A DNA stretch of 6,062 nt from Pseudomonadota bacterium (GTDB lineage Bacteria; Pseudomonadota; Gammaproteobacteria; Xanthomonadales; Xanthomonadaceae), in assembly GCA_023390905.1 (NCBI GenBank), contig JAEWBY010000045.1:1-6062 (forward strand), written 5' to 3'. The notes under the pieces are model-generated. The model worked only from the letters and a program-made list of their open reading frames with translations. It did no database searches and had not been told where the DNA came from. The position numbers and the translations under genes were made by a program. Numbering within the stretch: position 1 is the stretch's first letter; every line of letters begins with the position of its first letter. Shown here piece after piece: positions 1 to 6,062 of the stretch.

Positions 1-2
1 AC

Positions 3-143
3 AGCGACTTCGTACCCCGCTTCCTCAACAAGGGACCGATGCGACAGGCGCTCGAACGCATTCCCGTGAAGCTGGTCGAGCACGGGCAACTCGGCGTCAT
101 CGGCGCCGCAAGCTGGTACCTCGATCAGATCCACCGCGATTGA
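3..143 (+). CDS. Glucokinase-family (Glk) sugar kinase, C-terminal end only
   Basis: This is the 3' end (46 codons plus TGA) of a gene that starts upstream of the window. The peptide runs from SDFVPRFLNKGPM through RIPVKLVEHGQLGVIGAA and ends YLDQIHRD. This matches the C-terminal pattern of bacterial Glk-type glucokinases (PF02685): an F..RF.NKGPM segment, a V.LVEH.QLGV-like strand, then a glycine/alanine-rich turn into the last helix. Such enzymes phosphorylate a hexose with ATP in the cytoplasm. In GlcNAc loci of xanthomonads and related bacteria, Glk-like proteins can serve as N-acetylglucosamine kinases, so the sugar here could be GlcNAc rather than glucose. The active site lies outside the window, so specificity cannot be judged. 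No terminator follows it, and the receptor gene starts 124 bases downstream on the same strand, so co-transcription is plausible. The family call is fairly secure; the substrate is not. Confidence 0.8.
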   Translation, partial: SDFVPRFLNKGPMRQALERIPVKLVEHGQLGVIGAASWYLDQIHRD

Positions 144-171
144 AGCAGCACGAGCGCCGGGACAGGCGCGG

Positions 172-224
172 GCAACACGGAAAGAGGAGCGCGCGCAACA
201 CCGTGCTCCGCGACAGCAACACGG
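172..224 (+). repeat. Three spaced copies of a GCAACACSG 9-mer in the receptor gene leader
   Basis: GCAACACGG occurs at 172-180 and 216-224, and the near copy GCAACACCG at 195-203. The starts are 23 and 21 bases apart, about two helical turns. The middle copy overlaps the 3' arm of the hairpin at 186-209. CCGTG at 201-205 could pair instead with CACGG at 176-180 or at 220-224, so alternative RNA folds are possible. The repeats could be protein-binding sites, RNA structural elements or chance in a GC-rich leader. Confidence 0.4.
186..209 (+). promoter_or_regulatory. Stable hairpin in the leader of the receptor gene
   Basis: Bases 186-193 (GGAGCGCG) pair with 202-209 (CGTGCTCC), giving an 8-bp stem with one G-U pair and an 8-nt loop (CGCAACAC). 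A weaker 5-bp hairpin, CGGCC/GGCCG, follows at 222-237. No T-run follows either stem, so neither looks like a complete intrinsic terminator. Possible roles are mRNA stability, processing between the kinase and receptor cistrons, or attenuation; the structure is visible, the role is not known. I found no convincing -35/-10 pair between 144 and 267. Confidence 0.45.
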
Positions 225-255
225 CCCCGAATGGCCGACAACCAAAAATCATGAT

Positions 256-262
256 GGGAGAG
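256..262 (+). promoter_or_regulatory. Ribosome binding site of the TonB-dependent receptor gene
   Basis: GGGAGAG lies five bases before the ATG at 268. It fixes that start, which also gives a complete signal peptide. The same GGGAGAGAC string precedes the second kinase gene (5756-5764). Confidence 0.75.
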
Positions 263-267
263 ACACC

Positions 268-2997
268 ATGAATCACCGTAAATCGCTACTTTCCGTCGCC
301 GTCGCGACTGGCCTCGCGCTTTCGATGCATGCACAGGCGCAGGATGCGGCACCGCAGACTTCGCAGAACGAAGCGACCGAGCTCGATACCGTCGTGGTCA
401 CCGGCATCCGTGGCAGCATGGAGCGTTCGCTGGACACCAAACGCGAAGCGCGTTCGCACGTGGAAGTGGTCACCGCCGAAGACATCGGCAAGCTGCCGGC
501 CAAGAACGTGGCCGATACGCTACAGCGCCTGCCCGGCGTCAACATCAGCTCGTCCAGCGCAACCGAAGGCGGATTCGATGAAAGCGATCGCGTCAGTCTG
601 CGCGGCACCAGCCCCAGCCTGACCCAGACGCTGGTCAACGGCCATACCGTCGGTACCGGCGACTGGTTCGTGCTGAGCCAGGTCCAGACGGTCGGCCGCA
701 GCGTCAGCTACAGCCTGCTGCCGTCTGAAATCGTCAGCCAGGTGGTGGTGAACAAGACTTCCGAAGCCAAGCTCACCGAAGGCGGCAGCGCCGGCTCGGT
801 CAACATCATCACGCGCAAACCGCTGCAATTTCCGGAACAACTGACAGCCGAAGCTACCGTCGGCGGCGTGTACTCGGATCTTCCGAGCGACACCGAGCCG
901 CAGTTCAACGGCCTGTTCAACTGGAAGAACAAGGACAACGATTTCGGCATTCTGCTGCAGGCGTTCTACGAGAAGCGCAGCCTGCGTCGTGACGGCCAGG
1001 AAGTGGTCGGCGGCTTCGGCACGATCGCGGCCGACAGCGCGGTGGCGGCCAGCAACCCGGATCTGGCCGGTGTGCTGTATCCGAACCTGCTCGGCGCCAC
1101 CCTGTTTGAACAGACCCGCGAGCGCAAGGGCGGCGTGCTGGACATCCAGATGAAGCCGACCGACAACCTGACCCTCGGCCTGAGCGGCTTCTATTCCGAA
1201 CTCGAAGCCGACAACTACAACCGCAACTACATGCTGTGGACCAGCCAGTTCGCCAACAACGTGGCTCCCGTTCCGGGCTACGTCGTGCGTGACGGCGTGC
1301 TGGTACAGGCGAACTACGCGGCCGATCCTGCGAGCACGACGCCCTACGGCGTCTACGATCAGATCTCGCGTCCAGGTGCCAGCTCCGAGTCCAAGTATCT
1401 GGCATTCGACGCCGATTGGCAGGTCAGTGACAGCTTCAACGTCAAAGCGCAGGTCGGGCACACCGTGGGCCATGGCCGCAGCCCGACCCAGGATGTCATG
1501 GAACTGGGCATCGGCGCCGGCGCCGGCGCAAGCTGGTCGATGAATGGCGTCGGCAATCCGATTGACTGGGCGCTCGGCGGCGACAACAGCTCGCCCACCG
1601 GCATCCTGCCGCAGAACGGCTGGATCTTCGGCGGCCAGGGCATCGATGCGCTCGACAAGGAAGAATGGTTCCAGGCCGATGGTGAGCTGTATTTCTCCGA
1701 CAGCGTGCTGTCCACGCTGGACTTCGGTGTGCGCTATGCCGATCACACCCGCGAGAACCAGTTCGAAGTCGCGCAGGGTCCGAACTGGGCGACCGACTGG
1801 CAGAACCCGGCCAATTATCCGACCAGCCACCAGAATTATCCGGGTGACTATGCCAACGGCATCGGCGGCAACGTGCCGCGCAACATCTGGTTCTGGACGC
1901 CCGAGCAGTTGGCGCAGATCAACGCGCAGTTCGCCAACCGCGATCCGGTCGAGCGCTTCTACTGGCAGGATCTGTACAGCGTGAAGGAGCGCAGCAGCGC
2001 CGCCTATGTGCAGGCGAACTTCGAAGGCGATCGCTGGAGCGGCAACGTCGGCCTGCGTTACGTGCGCACCGAGCAGGACACGGTGAGCAACCTCGGCGTC
2101 AACCCGAACCTGCCGATCGAAGATCAGCCGCCGGGCACGATCAACGGGTCGGCCTTCGGCCCGTATCTGCCGACGCCGGCCGAGAAGAACTACAACGAAC
2201 TGCTGCCGAGCGCGAACCTGCGTGTCGAAGTGGCGGAAAACCTGATCGCGCGCTTCGCGGCGTCCAAGACCCTGACCCGTCCGGATTACTCGGCCCTGGC
2301 CGGTGCGGTGTCGCTGGATGATCTGACCCACAGCGGCAGCGGCGGCAATCCGGATCTGGATCCGGTGGTCTCGACCAACCTGGATGCCTCGATCGAGTGG
2401 TACTTCGCACCTCGCGCACTGCTGTCGGCCGCGGTGTTCCAGATGAAGCTCGATGACTACGTGACGTTCGGCACCGTGACCCGTTCCTATCTGGATCAGG
2501 CCGCCACCGCCGCTGCCGGCACCGACGTGTTCGCCGACTATCGCGTATCCATTCCGGTCAACACCAACGCCAAGGTCAAGGGTGCGGAACTGACCTACGA
2601 GCAGCCGATCGGCGACAACTTCGGCATCGCGGCCAACTACACCTACGCCGACAGTGAAGCCGACAATGATCGCCCGGTGTTCGGCACCTCGAAGAACACC
2701 TACAACGTATCCGGCTACTTCGAGAATGACCGCTTCAATGCACGCGTGAGCTACACCTACCGTTCCGACTTCTTCGCCGGCGTCAGCCGTACCGATGATT
2801 TCTACCAGGACGCGGTGGCGAATGTTTCGGCTTCGCTCGGATTCAAGGTCAATGACTGGATGAGCATTTCGCTCGACGGCCTGAACCTCAACAACCCGAA
2901 GCTCAAGTACTACAGCAGCACCAACGGCCGTGATCTTCCGTACGCGTTCTACAGCAACGGCCGTCAGTACTACCTCAACTTCCGTTTCAAGTACTGA
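268..2997 (+). CDS. TonB-dependent outer-membrane receptor, xanthomonad/Caulobacter class, probably for GlcNAc-type oligosaccharides
   Basis: This 909-residue outer-membrane active transporter uses TonB-ExbBD energy to move a bound ligand into the periplasm. Residues 1-24 form a signal peptide: positive MNHRK, a hydrophobic core, and an AQA cleavage site before Q25. A TonB-box-like stretch, LDTVVVTG, is at 39-46, followed by the IRGSMERSLDTKR segment common in the TonB-Xanth-Caul subfamily. The plug covers about 65-185 (VEVVTAEDIGKLPAKNVADTL at its start; GGSAGSVNIITRKP at 172-185). The rest reads as a beta-barrel of alternating aromatic strands, ending YYLNFRFKY with a terminal aromatic residue as needed for BAM assembly. 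There is no N-terminal STN signalling domain, so trans-envelope sigma/anti-sigma control through it is unlikely. The length suits this subfamily. The ligand is inferred from the adjacent GH20 hexosaminidase and kinases; another glycan is possible. It probably shares a transcript with the upstream kinase and ends at a strong terminator. Confidence 0.93.
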   Translation: MNHRKSLLSVAVATGLALSMHAQAQDAAPQTSQNEATELDTVVVTGIRGSMERSLDTKREARSHVEVVTAEDIGKLPAKNVADTLQRLPGVNISSSSATEGGFDESDRVSLRGTSPSLTQTLVNGHTVGTGDWFVLSQVQTVGRSVSYSLLPSEIVSQVVVNKTSEAKLTEGGSAGSVNIITRKPLQFPEQLTAEATVGGVYSDLPSDTEPQFNGLFNWKNKDNDFGILLQAFYEKRSLRRDGQEVVGGFGTIAADSAVAASNPDLAGVLYPNLLGATLFEQTRERKGGVLDIQMKPTDNLTLGLSGFYSELEADNYNRNYMLWTSQFANNVAPVPGYVVRDGVLVQANYAADPASTTPYGVYDQISRPGASSESKYLAFDADWQVSDSFNVKAQVGHTVGHGRSPTQDVMELGIGAGAGASWSMNGVGNPIDWALGGDNSSPTGILPQNGWIFGGQGIDALDKEEWFQADGELYFSDSVLSTLDFGVRYADHTRENQFEVAQGPNWATDWQNPANYPTSHQNYPGDYANGIGGNVPRNIWFWTPEQLAQINAQFANRDPVERFYWQDLYSVKERSSAAYVQANFEGDRWSGNVGLRYVRTEQDTVSNLGVNPNLPIEDQPPGTINGSAFGPYLPTPAEKNYNELLPSANLRVEVAENLIARFAASKTLTRPDYSALAGAVSLDDLTHSGSGGNPDLDPVVSTNLDASIEWYFAPRALLSAAVFQMKLDDYVTFGTVTRSYLDQAATAAAGTDVFADYRVSIPVNTNAKVKGAELTYEQPIGDNFGIAANYTYADSEADNDRPVFGTSKNTYNVSGYFENDRFNARVSYTYRSDFFAGVSRTDDFYQDAVANVSASLGFKVNDWMSISLDGLNLNNPKLKYYSSTNGRDLPYAFYSNGRQYYLNFRFKY

Positions 2998-3026
2998 TTC
3001 ACGCTCCACTCTCTGGTGTTTCCCTC

Positions 3027-3059
3027 ACGGGCCTGGACTTGTCCGGGCCCGTTTTTTTT
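3027..3059 (+). terminator. Strong intrinsic terminator after the receptor gene
   Basis: Bases 3027-3037 pair with 3042-3052 to form an 11-bp GC-rich stem with one G-U pair. The loop is CTTG (3038-3041), and eight Ts follow at 3052-3059. It begins 29 bases after the receptor stop codon and sits only 38 bases before the hexosaminidase ATG. It should therefore limit transcription passing from the receptor into the hexosaminidase gene. Confidence 0.93.
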
Positions 3060-3097
3060 GAGGCATCCTTCGACTTCCGGAAACAAAGCGAGGTTCC

Positions 3098-5458
3098 ATG
3101 AAGCACTCGATCGCCCGGCGCGCGCTCGCGCCCTTGCTCGTCGCCACCACGCTGCTGGGGCTGGCCGCGTGCAAACCCGATGCGCCGGCCTCCAATCCGC
3201 AGGCGGCGACCGCCACGACCGGCGCCGACACCGCGCAGACCCGCCGGCTTGCGCTGATTCCCGCGCCCGCCAGCGTGAAGGCCGGCTCGGGCGCATTCCG
3301 CGTGCAGACCACCACGCCCGTCATCGCCGACGGCGCGGCCGCCGATGTCGCACGGCAGTTCGTCGCGATGCTCGGCAAGAGCCATGGCATCGCGTTGCAG
3401 GCTTCGGCGGCCCGGCAGGGCGATCGCGCAATCCGCTTCGCGCTGGATCCGGCCACGCCGATCGAATCGCCGGAAGGTTACGTCCTGGACGTCACGTCCA
3501 CCGGCGTGAACGTCACTGCGCGTGATGCGCGCGGCCTGTTCTACGGCGCGATGACGCTGTGGCAGATGCTGACGCCGGCGGGCACTGGCGAAGTGAACCT
3601 GCCGGCGGTGCACATCGAGGACGCACCGCGCTTCGGCTGGCGCGGCCTGATGCTGGATTCGGCGCGGCATTTCCAGAGCGTGGACGACATCAAGCGCACG
3701 CTCGATGCGATGGCCGTGCACAAGCTCAATACCTTCCAGTGGCACCTGACCGATGATCAGGGCTGGCGCATCGAGATCAAGAAATATCCGCGGCTGACCG
3801 AAGTCGGCGGATGCCGCATTCCGGCCGGCGATGGCGGCCGCGATCCGAAGACCGGCAAGCCGCGCCCGTATTGCGGCTTCTACACCCAGGATCAGGTGCG
3901 CGAGGTGGTGAAGTACGCCGCCGAGCGGCACATCACCGTCGTGCCTGAAATCAACATGCCCGGTCACGCGCAGGCCGCGATTGCCGCGTACCCCGAACTG
4001 GGTTCGCTGGGCGACACCCCGGTCGTGTCGAACGAGTGGGGCGTCAACACTTATCTGTTCAATCCGGAGGAAAGCACGCTGCGCTTCCTCGAGGACGTGC
4101 TGACCGAAGTGATGGCCTTGTTCCCGGGCCAGTACATCCACATGGGGGGCGATGAGGCGGTCAAGGATCAATGGGAGAAATCGCCCAAGGTGCAGGCGCG
4201 CATGCGCGCGCTCGGCATCAAGACCGAGATGGAAATGCAACTGCACATGGTGCATGAGCTTGAGGCGTTCCTGTCCAGGCACCAGCGCCGACTGATCGGT
4301 TGGGACGAAATCGTCGATGGCGATCTCCCTCCGGAAGCTACCGTCATGTCGTGGCGCGGCATCGAAGGCGGCATCGAAGCCGCGCAGCGTGGCCATGACG
4401 TGGTGATGTCGCCCGTATCGGCGCTCTATCTGGATTACCACCAGACGCATTCACCGAACGAACCGCCGGGCCGCCCGGCCATCGTGCCGCTCGAACAGGT
4501 GTACGCGTTCGATCCGGTGCCGGAACAACTCGATGCCGGGCAGCGCAAGCACATCATCGGCGTGCAGGCCAACGTCTGGACCGAGCACATGCGCAACTTC
4601 GATCGCATGCAGCACGCAATCTATCCGCGACTGGCCGCGCTGGCCGAAACCGGCTGGTCACCGCAGTCGCGCAAGGACTACGGCGATTTCCTCAAGCGCC
4701 TGCCGGTGCAGTTGCAGCGCTACGACGCGCTGGGCATCGCCTATGCGCAGACGCCGTTCGAGGTGGGCTTCGATGCGAAGGACGCTGCGGACGGCAGCTA
4801 CACCATCGCCTTGTCCAATCCGCTCGGCTACACCGATATCCGCTACACCACCGACGGCAGCGAGCCGAGCGCGCAGGCTTCGCTCTACAGGGAACCGTTG
4901 CAGGTCAATCCACCGGTGCAGGTGCGTGCGGCGGTGTTCGCCGAGGGCAGGCCGCTCGCGCACCAGTCGAGCACGCTGTCGCTGGATGCGGCCTCGCGTT
5001 TCACCCGCACGGACGAAACGCTGAAGATGTGCACGCAGAGCCTGATGCTGCGGCTGGAAGACGATGGTCCGCTGGAAGGCGATCGAGCGATCTTCAATGT
5101 CGACATCTTCAACCCGTGCTGGCTGTGGGAAGCCGCGCCAGTGCAGCAGGCGGCGCGGATCGAAGTGCGCGCGGGCAAGCTGCCGTACTACTTCCAGTTG
5201 GCGCATGACGAATCGCACCGCACGTTCCAGCCGGCGCGCAGCGCGCACGGAGAACTCGACATCAGCGCCGGCTGCGACGGCCCGCGTCTGGCGAGCATTC
5301 CCCTGCCCTCCGCTCCGGGCCCGGACGGGTTCAGCACGCTGAGCGCCGCATTGCCGCGCCAGGCGCAGGCGACCGATCTGTGCCTGCGTTTCACCGGCGA
5401 TACGCGACCGGACATGTGGGTGCTGGACACGGTGAAGCTGCTGCCTGCCACGCCCTGA
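3098..5458 (+). CDS. GH20 beta-N-acetylhexosaminidase, predicted lipoprotein
   Basis: This 786-residue enzyme should remove non-reducing terminal beta-linked GlcNAc (or GalNAc) from oligosaccharides by substrate-assisted catalysis. Residues 1-24 are a lipoprotein signal with lipobox LAAC (C25); +2 is Lys, favouring the outer membrane. A polar linker (26-48) precedes an N-terminal GH20b-like domain (about 49-170, from RRLALIPAPASV). The catalytic barrel (about 175-515) shows R182 in FGWRGLMLD, WHLTDDQGWR (215-224), PEINMPGH (283-290) and the catalytic pair D352-E353 in HMGGDEAV. It also shows W402 (GWDEIVDG), W419, Y444 and W494/E496 (NVWTEH). All hallmark residues are present, so it should be active. 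About 568-622 resembles the chitobiase C-terminal beta domain (YTTDGSEPS). Residues 625-786 are an unassigned tail with four cysteines. The ATG follows GAGG by four bases and gives an intact lipobox. The GH20 call is very secure; chitobiose as substrate is an inference. Confidence 0.96.
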   Translation: MKHSIARRALAPLLVATTLLGLAACKPDAPASNPQAATATTGADTAQTRRLALIPAPASVKAGSGAFRVQTTTPVIADGAAADVARQFVAMLGKSHGIALQASAARQGDRAIRFALDPATPIESPEGYVLDVTSTGVNVTARDARGLFYGAMTLWQMLTPAGTGEVNLPAVHIEDAPRFGWRGLMLDSARHFQSVDDIKRTLDAMAVHKLNTFQWHLTDDQGWRIEIKKYPRLTEVGGCRIPAGDGGRDPKTGKPRPYCGFYTQDQVREVVKYAAERHITVVPEINMPGHAQAAIAAYPELGSLGDTPVVSNEWGVNTYLFNPEESTLRFLEDVLTEVMALFPGQYIHMGGDEAVKDQWEKSPKVQARMRALGIKTEMEMQLHMVHELEAFLSRHQRRLIGWDEIVDGDLPPEATVMSWRGIEGGIEAAQRGHDVVMSPVSALYLDYHQTHSPNEPPGRPAIVPLEQVYAFDPVPEQLDAGQRKHIIGVQANVWTEHMRNFDRMQHAIYPRLAALAETGWSPQSRKDYGDFLKRLPVQLQRYDALGIAYAQTPFEVGFDAKDAADGSYTIALSNPLGYTDIRYTTDGSEPSAQASLYREPLQVNPPVQVRAAVFAEGRPLAHQSSTLSLDAASRFTRTDETLKMCTQSLMLRLEDDGPLEGDRAIFNVDIFNPCWLWEAAPVQQAARIEVRAGKLPYYFQLAHDESHRTFQPARSAHGELDISAGCDGPRLASIPLPSAPGPDGFSTLSAALPRQAQATDLCLRFTGDTRPDMWVLDTVKLLPATP

Positions 5459-5480
5459 CCGCTCCCATCAGGACCACGAC

Positions 5481-5509
5481 GAGGCCGCCCTCGGGCGGCC
5501 TTGTTGTTT
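5481..5509 (+). terminator. Intrinsic terminator after the hexosaminidase gene
   Basis: AGGCCGCC at 5482-5489 pairs with GGCGGCCT at 5494-5501 around a CTCG tetraloop (5490-5493). A T-rich tail, TTGTTGTTT, spans 5501-5509. It lies 22 bases beyond the GH20 stop codon and closes that transcript before the regulatory region of the second kinase. Confidence 0.88.
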
Positions 5510-5662
5510 GCGGCAGTGCGGTAATTATTTTTAGCACTGAGCCAAATTCACCCTGCGCAGCCCCGCCGCTTGGCCTGCGACACGGGTAGCCCGGGTTAAA
5601 CCGTCTTCATTTTCAAGCCTATTCAGTCACCTGCGACAAGCCGGCGTTTCTACGCGGCACTG

Positions 5663-5708
5663 AAAATTTTTTGCATATTGCTTGACAACGTTGTCAGCCC
5701 TCTAACAC
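5663..5708 (+). promoter_or_regulatory. Putative sigma-70-type promoter of the second kinase gene
   Basis: A perfect -35 hexamer TTGACA is at 5682-5687. The best -10 candidate is TAACAC at 5703-5708, 15 bases later, which is short spacing and only a partial match. The A/T run AAAATTTTTT (5663-5672) lies ten bases upstream of the -35 box, where an UP element would be. The weak -10 and short spacing make the -35 assignment tentative, since TTGACA is also part of the operator palindrome. Confidence 0.5.
5683..5696. promoter_or_regulatory. Perfect 14-bp palindromic operator, LacI-family type
   Basis: TGACAACGTTGTCA is an exact inverted repeat with a central CG, the general form of LacI/GalR-family operators. 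It overlaps the -35 hexamer, so a bound regulator would block RNA polymerase. GlcNAc-utilisation genes in xanthomonads and Caulobacter are known to be controlled by LacI-family regulators (NagR/NagQ type), which fits the locus. The regulator gene is not in the window, and I cannot confirm which protein binds here. Confidence 0.72.
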
Positions 5709-5755
5709 ACTCGGGTTGCACGCTCGGGGGAGCGCGCCATTGCGAACGACATGCA

Positions 5756-5762
5756 GGGAGAG
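5756..5762 (+). promoter_or_regulatory. Ribosome binding site that selects the GTG start of the second kinase
   Basis: GGGAGAG ends two bases before the GTG at 5765, with the GGAG core four bases away. The in-frame ATG at 5798 has no Shine-Dalgarno-like sequence before it, so GTG 5765 is preferred. The same GGGAGAGAC string precedes the receptor gene. Confidence 0.65.
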
Positions 5763-5764
5763 AC

Positions 5765-6062
5765 GTGATCGCCATCGCCCATCCAGCACCGATCCAGATG
5801 CGCGCCGAACCGCAGGCCCGCTTCCTTGCCGCCGACGTGGGCGGAACGCATGTCCGGATTGCCGTGCTGGACGGGAAGGCCGGCGCCCCCCTCCTGCATC
5901 ACTACCGCACCTACGCCTGCGCGGACCATGCGGATCTGGCCGACATCCTCGGCGACTTCCTGCGTTCGCTGCCGATGCCGGTCTCGCACGGGGTCATCGC
6001 CAGCGCCGGCTTTCCGCTGGAAGACGGCACCGTCATCACCGCCAATCTGCCGTGGGCGCTCA
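5765..6062 (+). CDS. Second glucokinase-family (Glk) sugar kinase, N-terminal part
   Basis: This is the first 99 codons of a gene that continues past the window edge. After a roughly 18-residue polar leader comes FLAADVGGTHVRIAVLDG (from about residue 20). This is the phosphate-binding DxGGT motif of the hexokinase/Hsp70/actin fold as found in Glk-type glucokinases (PF02685). Later, GVIASAGFPLEDG and ANLPWAL near the window edge fit the family's sugar-binding beta-strand region (the NLPW-like motif). The product should phosphorylate glucose or N-acetylglucosamine with ATP in the cytoplasm. GTG 5765 is chosen over ATG 5798 on its ribosome binding site. The gene has its own operator-promoter region after a terminator, so it is transcribed separately from the hexosaminidase. 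It belongs to the same family as the kinase ending at 143, but the two fragments cover opposite ends of the protein and cannot be compared. Confidence 0.85.
   Translation, partial: MIAIAHPAPIQMRAEPQARFLAADVGGTHVRIAVLDGKAGAPLLHHYRTYACADHADLADILGDFLRSLPMPVSHGVIASAGFPLEDGTVITANLPWAL

Larger units (their letters stand above)
5510..5764 (+). other. Intergenic regulatory region before the second kinase gene
   Basis: With the terminator before it, the gap between the GH20 stop and the kinase start is 306 bases. I see no supportable coding frame here. Its 3' half is visibly less GC-rich than the genes, with the A/T runs AATTATTTTTA (5523-5533) and AAAATTTTTT (5663-5672). It holds the putative promoter and operator at 5663-5710, a 9-bp direct repeat CCTGCGACA (5574-5582 and 5630-5638), and a small leader hairpin CGCTC/GAGCG at 5721-5734. 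The direct repeat is weak and may be chance. Confidence 0.6.

Noticed and set aside
1510..1536. GGCGCC tandem microrepeat inside the receptor gene
   Set aside because: It encodes a short Gly-Ala run in frame within the barrel region and is explained by codon choice for a GA repeat. No sign of phase variation, because the unit is a whole number of codons.
520..3009. An 829-codon open frame on the minus strand, antisense to the receptor gene
   Set aside because: Its translation is a repetitive mix rich in Val, Ala, Arg, Gly and His with no recognisable domain. It mirrors the codon pattern of the clearly real receptor gene in high-GC DNA. It is a shadow frame.
2999..4450. A 483-codon minus-strand open frame across the hexosaminidase gene
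   Set aside because: It has biased His/Arg/Gly/Ala composition and no motif, runs through the terminator and is antisense to a GH20 gene with all catalytic motifs. It is a shadow frame.
5380..5589. A 69-codon + strand frame running from the GH20 3' end into the intergenic region
   Set aside because: It overlaps the GH20 C-terminus in another frame, reads through the terminator hairpin and has low-complexity composition and no ribosome binding site.
5574..5638. Direct repeat CCTGCGACA, 56 bases apart, as a possible second regulator site
   Set aside because: It is only two 9-bp copies without symmetry and with irregular placement relative to the putative promoter. It is too weak to call an operator.
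5702..5989. A 95-codon minus-strand frame across the kinase start
   Set aside because: It is antisense to the kinase N-terminus with its clear DVGGT motif, shows no domain of its own and would cover the kinase promoter leader.

Overview
The window is high-GC DNA with the gene style of a gammaproteobacterium of the Xanthomonadaceae/Lysobacteraceae type (Xanthomonas, Stenotrophomonas, Lysobacter and relatives). The evidence is a TonB-dependent receptor of the class expanded in xanthomonads and Caulobacter, a lipoprotein beta-N-acetylhexosaminidase and Glk-type sugar kinases, all on the + strand. The genus cannot be fixed from this sequence.

Layout: (1) positions 3-143 are the last 46 codons of a glucokinase-family gene that begins outside the window. 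(2) Positions 144-267 are a short leader with no clear promoter, but with a 24-nt hairpin and three near-identical 9-bp repeats. (3) Positions 268-2997 encode a complete 909-aa TonB-dependent outer-membrane receptor. (4) A very strong intrinsic terminator lies at 3027-3059. (5) Positions 3098-5458 encode a complete 786-aa GH20 beta-N-acetylhexosaminidase lipoprotein, followed by a second terminator at 5481-5509. (6) A roughly 255-base, less GC-rich regulatory region holds a perfect 14-bp palindrome (5683-5696) of LacI-family operator type, overlapping a consensus -35 box. (7) From 5765 to the window edge is the first 99 codons of a second glucokinase-family kinase.

The simplest reading is part of an N-acetylglucosamine/chito-oligosaccharide utilisation locus. 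The receptor would import GlcNAc-containing oligosaccharides across the outer membrane, the hexosaminidase would release terminal GlcNAc, and one or both kinases would phosphorylate the sugar in the cytoplasm. The LacI-type operator suggests induction by the sugar. The reactions follow from family membership; the substrate assignment is inferred from the neighbourhood. Deacetylase, deaminase, inner-membrane transporter and regulator genes are not in the window.

I saw no mobile element, CRISPR array, tRNA/rRNA or frameshifted gene. The most notable points are the pair of same-family kinases bracketing the locus, the operator-promoter, the structured leader before the receptor gene, and an unassigned C-terminal domain with four cysteines on the hexosaminidase.
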